From Candidatus Acidiferrales bacterium (GTDB lineage: Bacteria; Bacteroidota; Ignavibacteria; Kryptoniales; JAKASW01): a DNA stretch of 64,000 nt. Numbering within the stretch: position 1 is the stretch's first letter; each line of letters begins with the position of its first letter. The position numbers and the translations under genes are program-made. The stretch covers positions 1 through 64,000 of the forward strand of contig DATJAY010000011.1 of the NCBI GenBank assembly GCA_035515795.1, given 5' to 3'. This document shows positions 8,175 through 16,617 of this stretch, in pieces. Below the pieces are notes generated by a model, which was not told where the DNA came from, did no database searches, and saw nothing but the letters and a program-made list of their open reading frames with translations.

Positions 8175-10589
8175 ATGCTGAAAAATTATTTGAAGATGGC
8201 ATTTAGGAATCTACTTAGACACAAGACCTTCTCTGTCATCAACATCGTCGGTCTTTCCATCGGTATCGCTGCATTCTTTTTGATAATTCAATACGTCACA
8301 TACGAACTCAGTTATGACAGTTTCAATAAAAATGGGAATAGAATTTATCGAATAAGAGATGATCGCATTTACACCGACAAGCATGACAAGAGCGCTGGCT
8401 GTCCACCGGCACTCGGTCCGACACTCAAGAAGGAATTCCCTGAGATTCTCGAGTCTGCAAGACTGCGTGGCACAACCGTTGTGTTTGTGGACAAGGATAA
8501 AAGAATTTCCGAGAATGTGGATAAGATATACTATGCCGAACCATCTTTTCTCAGAATATTTACATTCACTATGTTGGAGGGTGACGCGCGATCTGCCCTG
8601 GAGGACCCCTATTCTGTGATTGTCTCCAAATCGGTGGCAGAAAAATACTTTGGAGATGAGAACCCCGTCGGCAAGGTAGCCACGTTGGAGGACGACTATG
8701 GAACGCATGGCTACAAAGTTACAGGGGTATTCAAAGATGTGCCGCATAATTCCCACATTAAGTTCGATATGCTGCTTTCCTATAAAACGCTTGTTGCCCA
8801 GAATAGTCAGGCCGAGTACTATTGGGGTTGGAACGCGTTTAACACCTACGTTCTGCTTTCTCCTAATACTGATGCCGCAGCGCTCCAGGCAAAATTTCCC
8901 GCGATGGTGGAGAAGTACAAAGACTACGGAGATTCCTACAAGCGCGAATATCTTCTTCAGCCATTGAAGGATATACATCTCCATTCCAACCTGCGCTTCG
9001 AACCTGAAGTAAATGGAGATGCAAGAACCGTACAGTTTTTGTCGATCATAGCGGCATTTGTTCTCATCCTTGCATGGGTGAACTATGTCAATCTATCGAC
9101 TTGCAGATCGATGACTCGTGCAAGGGAAGTCGGTGTCAGGAAGGTATTGGGTTCTAATCGCTTCCAACTTGTCAAGCAATTCATGACCGAATCCATTCTG
9201 CTAAATACTATTGCGGTAGTCATGGCAGTCGGCATAGATGAGATCGCGTTGCCTTTCTTCAGCAGAATGACGGGAGACCCTCTGTCTCTTGGTTTGTTGA
9301 AGAGCAATTTGACCCTCCTCGTTTCGGTGTTTGCACTTGGAACCTTTTTGTCAGGACTTTATCCTGCATTCATACTTTCATCATTTAGTCCCCTTGCCGC
9401 TTTTAGGATCGTGCGCGGAAGGTTATCAAGAGGGATCGATTTGCGGAAAGGGCTCGTCATTTTCCAGTTTGCCATCTCTATTATCCTAATTGCATCAACC
9501 GCCATCGTGTATCGACAGGTCATGTTCATGCGCAATCAGGACTTGGGTGCAAACATAGACCAGGTGTTGGTATTGAAGGCACCAAGGATAACGGGCAACT
9601 ATATTTCAAGCTGCAATAGTTTCAAAGATGCACTAATGACATTCCCTTCGGTGAGAAACGTGTCCTCGTCGTCGACCATACCGGGAAGAGATTATTCAAA
9701 TTTTGCCAGTGACATACGGAGTCAAAGCAGTCAACCCGGTATGGGGACACAGGGCGTGTTCATAGATGTGGACGAGAATTATTTCAGTTTATATCAAATA
9801 CCGTTGGTTGCAGGCGAGAATTTTTCCCGTGAGTCGAGGCTGAGTAGAGAAGTCATTCTGAACGAGGAGGCAGTAGAAACATACGGGTTTCAAAATCCCA
9901 AAGACGCTGTCGACAAAAACCTGGTGCTAGGTGGGATTGACGGTCGGATAGTGAAAATAATCGGCGTGACCAAAGATTACCACCAGAGATCGCTCAAGAG
10001 CGCATTGCAGCCTGTCATTTTTGATCCAATCTATGCATCGGATATCAACCTTGCGAGATATTTTTCCATCAAGGTCGCTGGTGGGAATATCAAACAGACT
10101 ATGGACCAGATCAAAGCCAAGTGGGACGAGTTGTACCCGGACCAACCGTTCGAATATTATTTCCTCGACGATCTTTTCGACTCTCAGTATGAATCCGATC
10201 AACAGTTTGGGGAGGTCTTTGGTTTGTTTGCTTTTTTGGCAATCCTGATCAGCTGCATAGGGTTATTGGGAATGGCCTCCTATGCCAATGCTCAAAGGAC
10301 AAAAGAAATTGGGATTCGAAAAGTGGTGGGCGCATCCATCGGAGATATCATGGTTATGCTTATCACAGACTTTGCCAAGTGGGTAATGCTGGCAAACGTT
10401 ATCGCGTGGCCCGTGGCCTACTACGCGATGAAAGTGTGGCTGCAAGGATTTGCATACAAGGCTGATCTGAGTCCCTGGATATTCATCGTTTCAGGACTGA
10501 TCGCTTTGATGATTTCGATGCTGACTGTCGGCTTCAATACGGTCAAAGCCGCGACGGCAAATCCGGTCGAGAGTCTGCGGTATGAGTAA
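8175..10589 (+). CDS. ABC transporter permease, MacB_PCD/FtsX type (paralogue 4)
   Basis: An 804-residue member of the local permease family, the longest copy. The N-terminal helix is VINIVGLSIGIAAFFLIIQY; the first periplasmic domain ends near residue 285; coupling segments are RKVLGSN in the first FtsX half and RKVVGAS in the second; the protein ends NPVESLRYE. The ATG at 8175 is preceded by AACAGGAGAACGGT. In the N-terminal part (FxxIxY and ELSYDSFNKN) it groups with paralogue 5 rather than 1-3, so the array contains at least two subfamilies. No ATPase gene is adjacent. Confidence 0.9.
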   Translation: MLKNYLKMAFRNLLRHKTFSVINIVGLSIGIAAFFLIIQYVTYELSYDSFNKNGNRIYRIRDDRIYTDKHDKSAGCPPALGPTLKKEFPEILESARLRGTTVVFVDKDKRISENVDKIYYAEPSFLRIFTFTMLEGDARSALEDPYSVIVSKSVAEKYFGDENPVGKVATLEDDYGTHGYKVTGVFKDVPHNSHIKFDMLLSYKTLVAQNSQAEYYWGWNAFNTYVLLSPNTDAAALQAKFPAMVEKYKDYGDSYKREYLLQPLKDIHLHSNLRFEPEVNGDARTVQFLSIIAAFVLILAWVNYVNLSTCRSMTRAREVGVRKVLGSNRFQLVKQFMTESILLNTIAVVMAVGIDEIALPFFSRMTGDPLSLGLLKSNLTLLVSVFALGTFLSGLYPAFILSSFSPLAAFRIVRGRLSRGIDLRKGLVIFQFAISIILIASTAIVYRQVMFMRNQDLGANIDQVLVLKAPRITGNYISSCNSFKDALMTFPSVRNVSSSSTIPGRDYSNFASDIRSQSSQPGMGTQGVFIDVDENYFSLYQIPLVAGENFSRESRLSREVILNEEAVETYGFQNPKDAVDKNLVLGGIDGRIVKIIGVTKDYHQRSLKSALQPVIFDPIYASDINLARYFSIKVAGGNIKQTMDQIKAKWDELYPDQPFEYYFLDDLFDSQYESDQQFGEVFGLFAFLAILISCIGLLGMASYANAQRTKEIGIRKVVGASIGDIMVMLITDFAKWVMLANVIAWPVAYYAMKVWLQGFAYKADLSPWIFIVSGLIALMISMLTVGFNTVKAATANPVESLRYE

Positions 10590-10597
10590 CGTCGACG

Positions 10598-10612
10598 TCC
10601 GCCCCGGCGGGA
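10598..10612 (+). repeat. Short GC hairpin after permease 4
   Basis: TCCGCC and GGCGGGA form a small stem a few bases after the stop of permease 4, in the same position as the hairpins after the other permeases. The pairing is short and the call rests mainly on its recurrence. Confidence 0.35.
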
Positions 10613-10738
10613 TTGAGTTCTTACATTATGCATATATATGACGCTTGCGGCATGGAGAAGTCGAGATATGAGCAGGGTGGATACTATAATAGAAACATCT
10701 TCAAAACACAAAATGCGGTAGTCAAAGGAGGTATACAA

Positions 10739-11425
10739 ATGAAATCGCTAATTCTTTTTTTCTGTATCACATCATATTCGTGTGCATTCGCTCAAACGAA
10801 TTCAGATACTCCAGGCACTCGGATTAAAGTAGAGAGTCTGAAAAAGGGTGAATTAAGTATCTGGGACGTCTTTCAACAAAGGCGTTCAGTAAGAAAATAT
10901 AAACCTGATCCTATCCCGCCTGAAGATATATTAAAAATAATCGATGCGGCACGCATGGCTCCTACATCGGGGAATCAGCAGCCATGGAAATTTTTGATCA
11001 TAACGGATAAAAACAAGATAAATGAGATGAAGGATGCCTGCATTAAAGAGACAATAGAGTATTTAAAGAAAAACAACGAAGAGATAGACACTTCTAAAAA
11101 AGAAGAGATTACAAATGTGTTCAACGATTATTTCTCCGCCCCGGTTTATATAATTGTTTTGACGGATAATAATTCAATCTATTCATCTTATAACCACTGG
11201 GATGGACCGTTGGCTGCCGGATACCTGTTGCTTGCTGCAAGAGCTTTAGGGTATGGAACGGTCTTCATAACAGATTCGGTCCCTGAGAGTGTCACAAAAG
11301 AAGTTTTCAATATACCGGATAATTATATAAGAGTCTGTATTACTCCCGTCGGTATTCCTGTTGAATGGCCGCCGACACCTAAAAAGAAACCACTGAAAGA
11401 ATTTATCATAAATGAAACCTTTTGA
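10739..11425 (+). CDS. Exported nitroreductase-family protein
   Basis: A 228-residue protein of the FMN-dependent nitroreductase fold. After a signal peptide (MKSLILFFCITSYSCAFAQ, cleavage after the AFA/Q region near residue 18-19) comes the family's N-terminal motif RRSVRKYKPDPIP, then AARMAPTSGNQQPWKF (FMN phosphate and dimer-interface region), and a C-terminal GYGTVFITDSVPE helix region. The frame is open from 10613, but the ATG at 10739 has a strong ribosome binding site (AAAGGAGG) and starts the signal peptide, so it is chosen. Most nitroreductases are cytoplasmic; an export signal is unusual and would require flavin loading before Tat export or in the periplasm, although this signal looks Sec-type rather than Tat. 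Codons are visibly richer in A/T (many ATA, AAA) than the flanking permeases, which suggests a separate origin. Substrate unknown. Confidence 0.85.
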   Translation: MKSLILFFCITSYSCAFAQTNSDTPGTRIKVESLKKGELSIWDVFQQRRSVRKYKPDPIPPEDILKIIDAARMAPTSGNQQPWKFLIITDKNKINEMKDACIKETIEYLKKNNEEIDTSKKEEITNVFNDYFSAPVYIIVLTDNNSIYSSYNHWDGPLAAGYLLLAARALGYGTVFITDSVPESVTKEVFNIPDNYIRVCITPVGIPVEWPPTPKKKPLKEFIINETF

Positions 11426-11442
11426 GGATTTATCGTTAATAG

Positions 11443-11592
11443 CCTTTGTTCTCAAGAAATACTTTAGACTTGAGTGTTCGGGTATCTGCAGTGTAGGGTC
11501 TCATAGCGTTTGTCATTGCACCGTTGACCGCCGGCTCACACACGATCAAGGCTGCGACGGCAAATCCCATAGAGTCATTACGTTATGAGTAG
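11443..11592 (+). pseudogene. Decayed 3' end of a sixth FtsX-type permease
   Basis: The frame ending at the TAG 11590-11592 translates to GLIAFVIAPLTAG followed by SHTIKAATANPIESLRYE, an obvious match to the C-terminus of the neighbouring permeases (paralogue 4 has SGLIALMISMLTVG and then VKAATANPVESLRYE). Upstream in the same frame, DLS at about 11467-11475 also aligns, but a TAG at 11494-11496 interrupts the homology, and stops at 11437-11442 end it. No start codon, ribosome binding site or upstream transmembrane half remains. About 45 codons of an original ~800 survive, so most of the gene was lost by deletion, perhaps when the nitroreductase gene was inserted. Confidence 0.8.
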
Positions 11593-11713
11593 GATATAGA
11601 TGGTGTTGACCTTCGACCACGATGGAGCAAAGGGCAACAGAGAAGGCTTGGATTTGCAGACGTTGGGTAATTCCAACGACATCTGCATCGATAATAGCAA
11701 ACAAGGAGACAAC

Positions 11714-13618
11714 ATGAATTCTTTGTCGAAGTCAATTGTTTCGATCATTTTCCCTATTTGCTTGTGTGTAAATCTGACCCTGTTCGCTCAGTCAAGAAAT
11801 ATCGAGTTTGATTCCACTTCATGGAATTTTGTGAACGCTAAGGTGACGGATTTTCAAGGGAAAAGAGCAATGACAGGTGCCGCATTACTAAAAGATGTTG
11901 TTTTCACAAACGGCATCATCGAGACTGATTTGTGGGTTGATGGTTCCCGCTCATATCCGACTATTGCATTCAGATTTCAATCGATTGATGAGTACGAACA
12001 TGTGTATGTCAGGCCTCATCGGGCTGGTCTGTATGACGATGCAATTCAATATGCTCCCGCGTTCAATGGCCAGGCTTGTTGGCAATTGTACTATGGAAAA
12101 GGCTGTACAGCAGGGTCGGATTTCTCGCCTCATAAATGGCTCCATCTAAAATTAGTTGTAAAAGATACGGCAGCACAATTTTTTATCGACGACATGACAA
12201 AGCCTGCTCTGGACATTAACACACTTGCTCATGGAATAAGTAGAGGAGCGATCGGATTATCGACTAACGGTTCAAATAATTACTTCTCAAATTTCAAATT
12301 GGATATCACCGATTCGGTTGAGTTGAGCATTAAAGATAGATCGATGCCTGTCATGGGAAATATCACTGACTGGGAAATCTCGAAGAGTTTCTCGAAGAAA
12401 ATCATGTTCCAGACATATCCATATTTCTACAGCATCTATTATGCGGGATGGGAGAAAATAGAAGCAGAAGAAAATGGGCTTGTCAATATTTCAAGGTACA
12501 GGAGACTCGATGAAAAAAATCCACAGTTTATCTGGGCCAGGTCATACATAACCTCCGATGCTGACAGAATAATTAAAGTGGCGTTCGCATATAGTGATCA
12601 AGTCAAGGTATTCTTGAATCAAATGCCCGTATATTCCGGCGATTATGGATATCGCAGTCGAGGCAATGCCTTTACGGGGGCGCTTACGTTGAGTGATACG
12701 CTGTACCTGAATTTACGAAGAGGGCTGAACGAGATTTTTCTTTTCTCATCAGACGCTTTTGGTGGATGGGGCTTTGCCTTCGAGAGTGTCCCCGTGGTGC
12801 CGGGTGTACGTGTAAGCGACAAATATCCCGTAAAACTCTGGGAGACAGCCCAAAGTGATTTTCAGCCGGAATCGGTTCTTTACGATTCAACGGAAAACAT
12901 GATATACTATTCACAATTCGACAACACTTTTTCCAGAAGGGGCGGGCCGACAGGATACATCACGAAAGTCAACATGAAGGGCGAAATCGTAAACCTGAAA
13001 TGGGCCGATAGCCTTTACGCGCCCACAGGAATGTGTAAGTACAAAGACAAGATCTATGTTGCTGAGAGAAAATATTTGACGGCTATATCCGTTAAGACCG
13101 GGAAGATTATCAAACGATATCCGTTCCCTGATAACGTGGCATTCCCGAATGACGTCGATGTGGACGGTAAAGGAAATGTTTATATTACAAACTCAGCATC
13201 CGCAGATGATGCAACCGACATATACGTATTTAAAAGGAATCATATTGAAAGCTGGATGAAGTCAAAAGAATTATCGGGTCTTAACGGTATTCTCCTCAGG
13301 AGAAGTGAACTCATCGTTGGAAACCAGGGCAAAGGATTGCTGGAGGCAATAGATATTAATACGAAGACTATCAGAACGATCGCGTCGATTGGCTCCGAGG
13401 TTGTCGATGGCATTGAAATGACCGAAAAGGGTGATTATCTGGTTTCGAATTGGTACGGAAGCTTGTATAAAGTAACTGAATCAGGAGATGTCGTTGAGTT
13501 GTTAAATTCCAACGGGAAATTTAATATCGCCAATTTTGCATACATCTCGAACAAAAAGCTTTTACTTGTCCCAAATTTCTTAGGTGGAACTCTCCAGGCA
13601 TACGAAATTGAGCAATGA
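11714..13618 (+). CDS. Exported lectin-like plus beta-propeller protein
   Basis: A 634-residue secreted protein. The ATG at 11714, preceded by AAGGAGAC, begins a signal peptide (MNSLSKSIVSIIFPICLC, ending near LFAQ at residue 26); the open frame from 11600 is not needed. Residues about 27-200 resemble a concanavalin-A-like/LamG or DUF1080 jelly roll (pattern VFTNGIIETDLWV, then FRFQSIDEYEHVYVRPH and WLHLKLVVKDTAAQFFIDD). Residues about 230-380 form a further beta-rich region with LNLRRGLNEIFLF. The C-terminal ~260 residues have repeated blades of NHL/SMP-30 type (TGMCKYKDKIYVAE, FPNDVDVDGKGNVYITN, DGIEMTEKGDYLVSNW). There is no type IX sorting domain. A role in binding or acting on an extracytoplasmic glycan or lactone-type substrate is possible but not shown. 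Confidence 0.7.
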   Translation: MNSLSKSIVSIIFPICLCVNLTLFAQSRNIEFDSTSWNFVNAKVTDFQGKRAMTGAALLKDVVFTNGIIETDLWVDGSRSYPTIAFRFQSIDEYEHVYVRPHRAGLYDDAIQYAPAFNGQACWQLYYGKGCTAGSDFSPHKWLHLKLVVKDTAAQFFIDDMTKPALDINTLAHGISRGAIGLSTNGSNNYFSNFKLDITDSVELSIKDRSMPVMGNITDWEISKSFSKKIMFQTYPYFYSIYYAGWEKIEAEENGLVNISRYRRLDEKNPQFIWARSYITSDADRIIKVAFAYSDQVKVFLNQMPVYSGDYGYRSRGNAFTGALTLSDTLYLNLRRGLNEIFLFSSDAFGGWGFAFESVPVVPGVRVSDKYPVKLWETAQSDFQPESVLYDSTENMIYYSQFDNTFSRRGGPTGYITKVNMKGEIVNLKWADSLYAPTGMCKYKDKIYVAERKYLTAISVKTGKIIKRYPFPDNVAFPNDVDVDGKGNVYITNSASADDATDIYVFKRNHIESWMKSKELSGLNGILLRRSELIVGNQGKGLLEAIDINTKTIRTIASIGSEVVDGIEMTEKGDYLVSNWYGSLYKVTESGDVVELLNSNGKFNIANFAYISNKKLLLVPNFLGGTLQAYEIEQ

Positions 13619-13622
13619 TAGT

Positions 13623-13639
13623 TTCCCGCTCTATCGGGA
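13623..13639 (+). repeat. Short hairpin before permease 5
   Basis: TTCCCG and CGGGAT-type arms (TCCCG/CGGGA) flank a short loop a few bases after the stop of the lectin/propeller gene. Sequence and position resemble the hairpins that follow the permeases, which suggests a dispersed intergenic element in this region. Confidence 0.35.
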
Positions 13640-13714
13640 TAGGATGCCGGAATCCTTCGATTCCAAATAATGAGTGACCATTGACAACCGATAATTGATA
13701 ATTGGAGAAAGGGT

Positions 13715-16105
13715 ATGCTGAAAAATTATTTTAAGATCACTATAAGAAACCTTCTCAAGCACAAGGTCTTCTCTTTGGTGAACATCCTCGGACTTGTTGC
13801 CGGGTTGACTTGCAGTTTCTTGATAATAATCTATGTCATCTACGAGTTCAGTTACGATCGTTTCAATAAGAATGCGGACAATATATACCGGCTGGGAAGG
13901 GAGTTGACGACCGCCGAGGGAACGGTTCGGGAACCTCTTTCATGTGCGCCGGCGGCACTCGCGCTGGAAAAAGATTTGCCGGGAGTCTCGAAGGTGGTAC
14001 GGTTCCACAACGCCGGGAAGACAATCGTCAGATATGAAGACAAACAGTTCTACGAGGACCATGTTTATTACGCGGATTCTTCGGTGTTCGACATATTTTC
14101 TTTCCCGATGCTCAACGGCGATCCTAAAACGGCTTTACAAAAGCCATACGCGGCGGTCATTACACAAGACATGGCGGCAAAATATTTCGGCGGTGCTGAT
14201 CCTGTGGGAAGAACTCTGAGGATTGACAATGACCACGACTATGTAGTAACCGGCGTAATTAAGAACATACCGGATAATTCGCACATCGAGATCAATATCC
14301 TCTTTTCCTTCCAAACGCTTGTCGCGGAAAAATATTACAATCTGGAAAATTGGCTGTCGTTTGAAAATCTGACGTATGTACTTCTGAAGGACAATGTTGA
14401 CCGCAGGGAGATAGAGAAGAATTTCCCTGCACTCATCGATAAATATGTCGGCGACCAGCTCAAGGTCCAGGGGAAATCGATAAGATTCTTCCTCTTCCCG
14501 CTGACGAAAATCCATCTGTATTCCAACCTCGAAGGATATCCGCCCGGCCGCATTACTCAGGTGTACTTCTTCTTGCTCTTTGCCGTGTGCATAATCCTGA
14601 TTGCGTGCCTCAACTTCATTAACCTTACTACTGCTCGCTCGACAAGTCGTGCGAAGGAAGTCGGCATAAGGAAAGTCGTTGGCGCGGGAAGGAGTAAACT
14701 AATTTTCCAATTCCTCGGTGAGGCTCTGATTCTGAGTCTGATCTCGTTTGTGGTTGCACTGGTTCTGGTCGAGCTTGCCCTCCCGGCATTCAGCACCATC
14801 ATAGGGCAAAACCTGAAGTTCAGTTTTTCCGGAGAGCCGCTCCTTCTCCTCGGATTTTTCGGGCTTGCCCTGTTGGTGGGTGGAGCAGCGGGAAGTTATC
14901 CTGCGTTTTACCTCTCCAGGTTCAGGCCGGTTCAGGTAATGAAAGGGGAACTGACGGTCGGCAAAACGAAGACAAACCTTCGCAGCATATTTGTAGTCCT
15001 TCAATTCTTTACATCTACCGTATTTATTATTCAGACAATCGTTTTCGGATATCAAATAAGTTACATGCGCAACAAAGACCTTGGATTTAATAAAAACCAT
15101 GTGGTCGTCCTGCCGGTTGCCGATTCGGAGGTGAGGAAATCGATCCAATCATTGAAGAAAGAGTTGAGAAATTATTCTGGCGTAATCGACGTCGGAGCCG
15201 CCTCGACTCTGCCGGGATGGAACATACCGCGGACATTTGAAGTCCCGCAAGGTTACACGAAAGAGCAAATGCAGCTCATGGACGTCCTAAATGTTGATTG
15301 CGGTTTCATTCCGACTTTGAAGATCAATCTTGCCGAAGGGAGAAATTTCTCAGAGAGCTTCCCGGCGGACACGATTGGTGCACTCATCATAAACGAGACC
15401 GCAGCAAGAAAATTCGGCTGGAGCGATCCAATCGGGAAGACCATCCGTTACAGCACGGGGGAAGGTGAATTTGCGACCGGGACAGTATGCGGAGTCGTGA
15501 AGGACTTTCATCTGGCGTCGCTGTACCGTGTCATCGAGCCGCTTTGCATAAGCGATAGGCCCGCTGAACTCAACTACATTCTCGTTCGGATATCGCCGCA
15601 GAACACCGATCGGACACTCGGCTTTATCAGCGGCAAATGGAAAGAGATTTATCCGGATCATCCTTTCGAATATTCATTCCTAGAGCAAACGTTCGATCAT
15701 TACTTTCATGTCGTGGAGAAGGTACTGCAGATTTGCACCTATTTTACTCTTGTGGCGATTATCATCGCCTGCCTCGGTATTTATGCACTCGCCGCTTACG
15801 CCGCCGAACACAGGATAAAGGAAATTGGAATTCGTAAAGTGCTCGGGGCCACCACGTTCGGAATCTTCCTCAAACTGAACAAGGAGACGGCAAAGCTCGT
15901 CGTCATCTCGATAGTCCTCGCGCTAATTTTCGTCCGGCTGCCATTAATAGATCTCCACGAATTCCTTCCGTATTATGTGAAAACTGGCTTCATGGTCTAT
16001 GTGGAATCTGCTTTGCTTGTGATTGTCGTTGCGATTGCCACAATCTCTTATCAATCTATAAAGACTGCCCTGGCGAATCCGGCCGGGAGTTTACGATATG
16101 AGTGA
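13715..16105 (+). CDS. ABC transporter permease, MacB_PCD/FtsX type (paralogue 5)
   Basis: A 796-residue permease: N-terminal helix LVNILGLVAGLTCSFLIIIY, first periplasmic domain to about residue 285, FtsX core with RKVVGAG, second periplasmic domain, and a C-terminal FtsX core with RKVLGAT. The C-terminus ANPAGSLRYE is the most divergent of the set, and the last loop (FVRLPLIDLHEFLPYY) replaces the WLQGFAYR-type segment of the other copies. The ATG at 13715 follows AATTGGAGAAAGGGT, nearly identical to the leader of paralogue 2. The stop lies 24 nt before a DUF2141 gene, so the two are probably cotranscribed. Confidence 0.9.
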   Translation: MLKNYFKITIRNLLKHKVFSLVNILGLVAGLTCSFLIIIYVIYEFSYDRFNKNADNIYRLGRELTTAEGTVREPLSCAPAALALEKDLPGVSKVVRFHNAGKTIVRYEDKQFYEDHVYYADSSVFDIFSFPMLNGDPKTALQKPYAAVITQDMAAKYFGGADPVGRTLRIDNDHDYVVTGVIKNIPDNSHIEINILFSFQTLVAEKYYNLENWLSFENLTYVLLKDNVDRREIEKNFPALIDKYVGDQLKVQGKSIRFFLFPLTKIHLYSNLEGYPPGRITQVYFFLLFAVCIILIACLNFINLTTARSTSRAKEVGIRKVVGAGRSKLIFQFLGEALILSLISFVVALVLVELALPAFSTIIGQNLKFSFSGEPLLLLGFFGLALLVGGAAGSYPAFYLSRFRPVQVMKGELTVGKTKTNLRSIFVVLQFFTSTVFIIQTIVFGYQISYMRNKDLGFNKNHVVVLPVADSEVRKSIQSLKKELRNYSGVIDVGAASTLPGWNIPRTFEVPQGYTKEQMQLMDVLNVDCGFIPTLKINLAEGRNFSESFPADTIGALIINETAARKFGWSDPIGKTIRYSTGEGEFATGTVCGVVKDFHLASLYRVIEPLCISDRPAELNYILVRISPQNTDRTLGFISGKWKEIYPDHPFEYSFLEQTFDHYFHVVEKVLQICTYFTLVAIIIACLGIYALAAYAAEHRIKEIGIRKVLGATTFGIFLKLNKETAKLVVISIVLALIFVRLPLIDLHEFLPYYVKTGFMVYVESALLVIVVAIATISYQSIKTALANPAGSLRYE

Positions 16106-16129
16106 AAGAAATCTTGTCAGGAGGATATC

Positions 16130-16579
16130 ATGAAAATATTTACTGTTCTTGTCTTCGTATTATCAGTCGTTCAACCCCGCGTTTTGTTCGCGCAGGCAAA
16201 GCAAGATTCAATCACAACCGGCAGCCTGACAATTGTCGTTCAGGGACTGCGCAGCGACAAAGGGACGGTGCAAATCGGATTGTTTAACTCGGAAGAGACA
16301 TGGAAATCGGGAAAGGCGAAATTCAGAGGAGCGAAGGTCGGTATAAATGGCGGGAAAGCCATATGGGTCGTGGAAGACATTCCATACGGGATTTATGCCG
16401 TCAGACTGTTCCATGATGAGAACGGCAACGATAAGTTAGATGCGAATTTGTTTGGTATGCCATCTGAGGATTATGGTTTTTCCAACAATGCAAAAGGGAT
16501 GTTCGGGCCGCCAGGATTTGACAAAGCCAAGTTCAGTTTTGACGAAGGACATAATGAGATCATAATAACCATCAGCTGA
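16130..16579 (+). CDS. DUF2141 domain protein, exported
   Basis: A 149-residue protein with a signal peptide (MKIFTVLVFVLSVVQPRVLFAQ) followed by one DUF2141 domain. Recognisable features are LTIVVQGLRSDKGTVQIGLF at the domain start, the motif IPYGIYAVRLFHDENGNDKLD in the middle (first 20 residues shown are the family's signature region), and GMPSEDYGFSNNA with a following GPPGF segment. The AGGAGG upstream of the ATG at 16130 fixes the start; an overlapping alternative at 16102 is out of frame. The family is widespread in Bacteroidota and Proteobacteria, predicted periplasmic or outer-membrane associated; its function is not established. Close spacing after permease 5 suggests cotranscription. 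Confidence 0.85.
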   Translation: MKIFTVLVFVLSVVQPRVLFAQAKQDSITTGSLTIVVQGLRSDKGTVQIGLFNSEETWKSGKAKFRGAKVGINGGKAIWVVEDIPYGIYAVRLFHDENGNDKLDANLFGMPSEDYGFSNNAKGMFGPPGFDKAKFSFDEGHNEIIITIS

Positions 16580-16592
16580 AGAGATATTCGAT

Positions 16593-16617
16593 GGTGAGAA
16601 ACAGCCTATTTCTCACC
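16593..16617. terminator. Hairpin between convergent genes
   Basis: GGTGAGAAA (16593-16601) pairs with TTTCTCACC (16609-16617) over a 7-nt loop. It sits 14 nt after the DUF2141 stop and overlaps the last codons and stop of the minus-strand SGNH gene, so it could terminate both convergent transcripts. No long T-run follows on either strand, so efficiency is uncertain. Confidence 0.45.
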
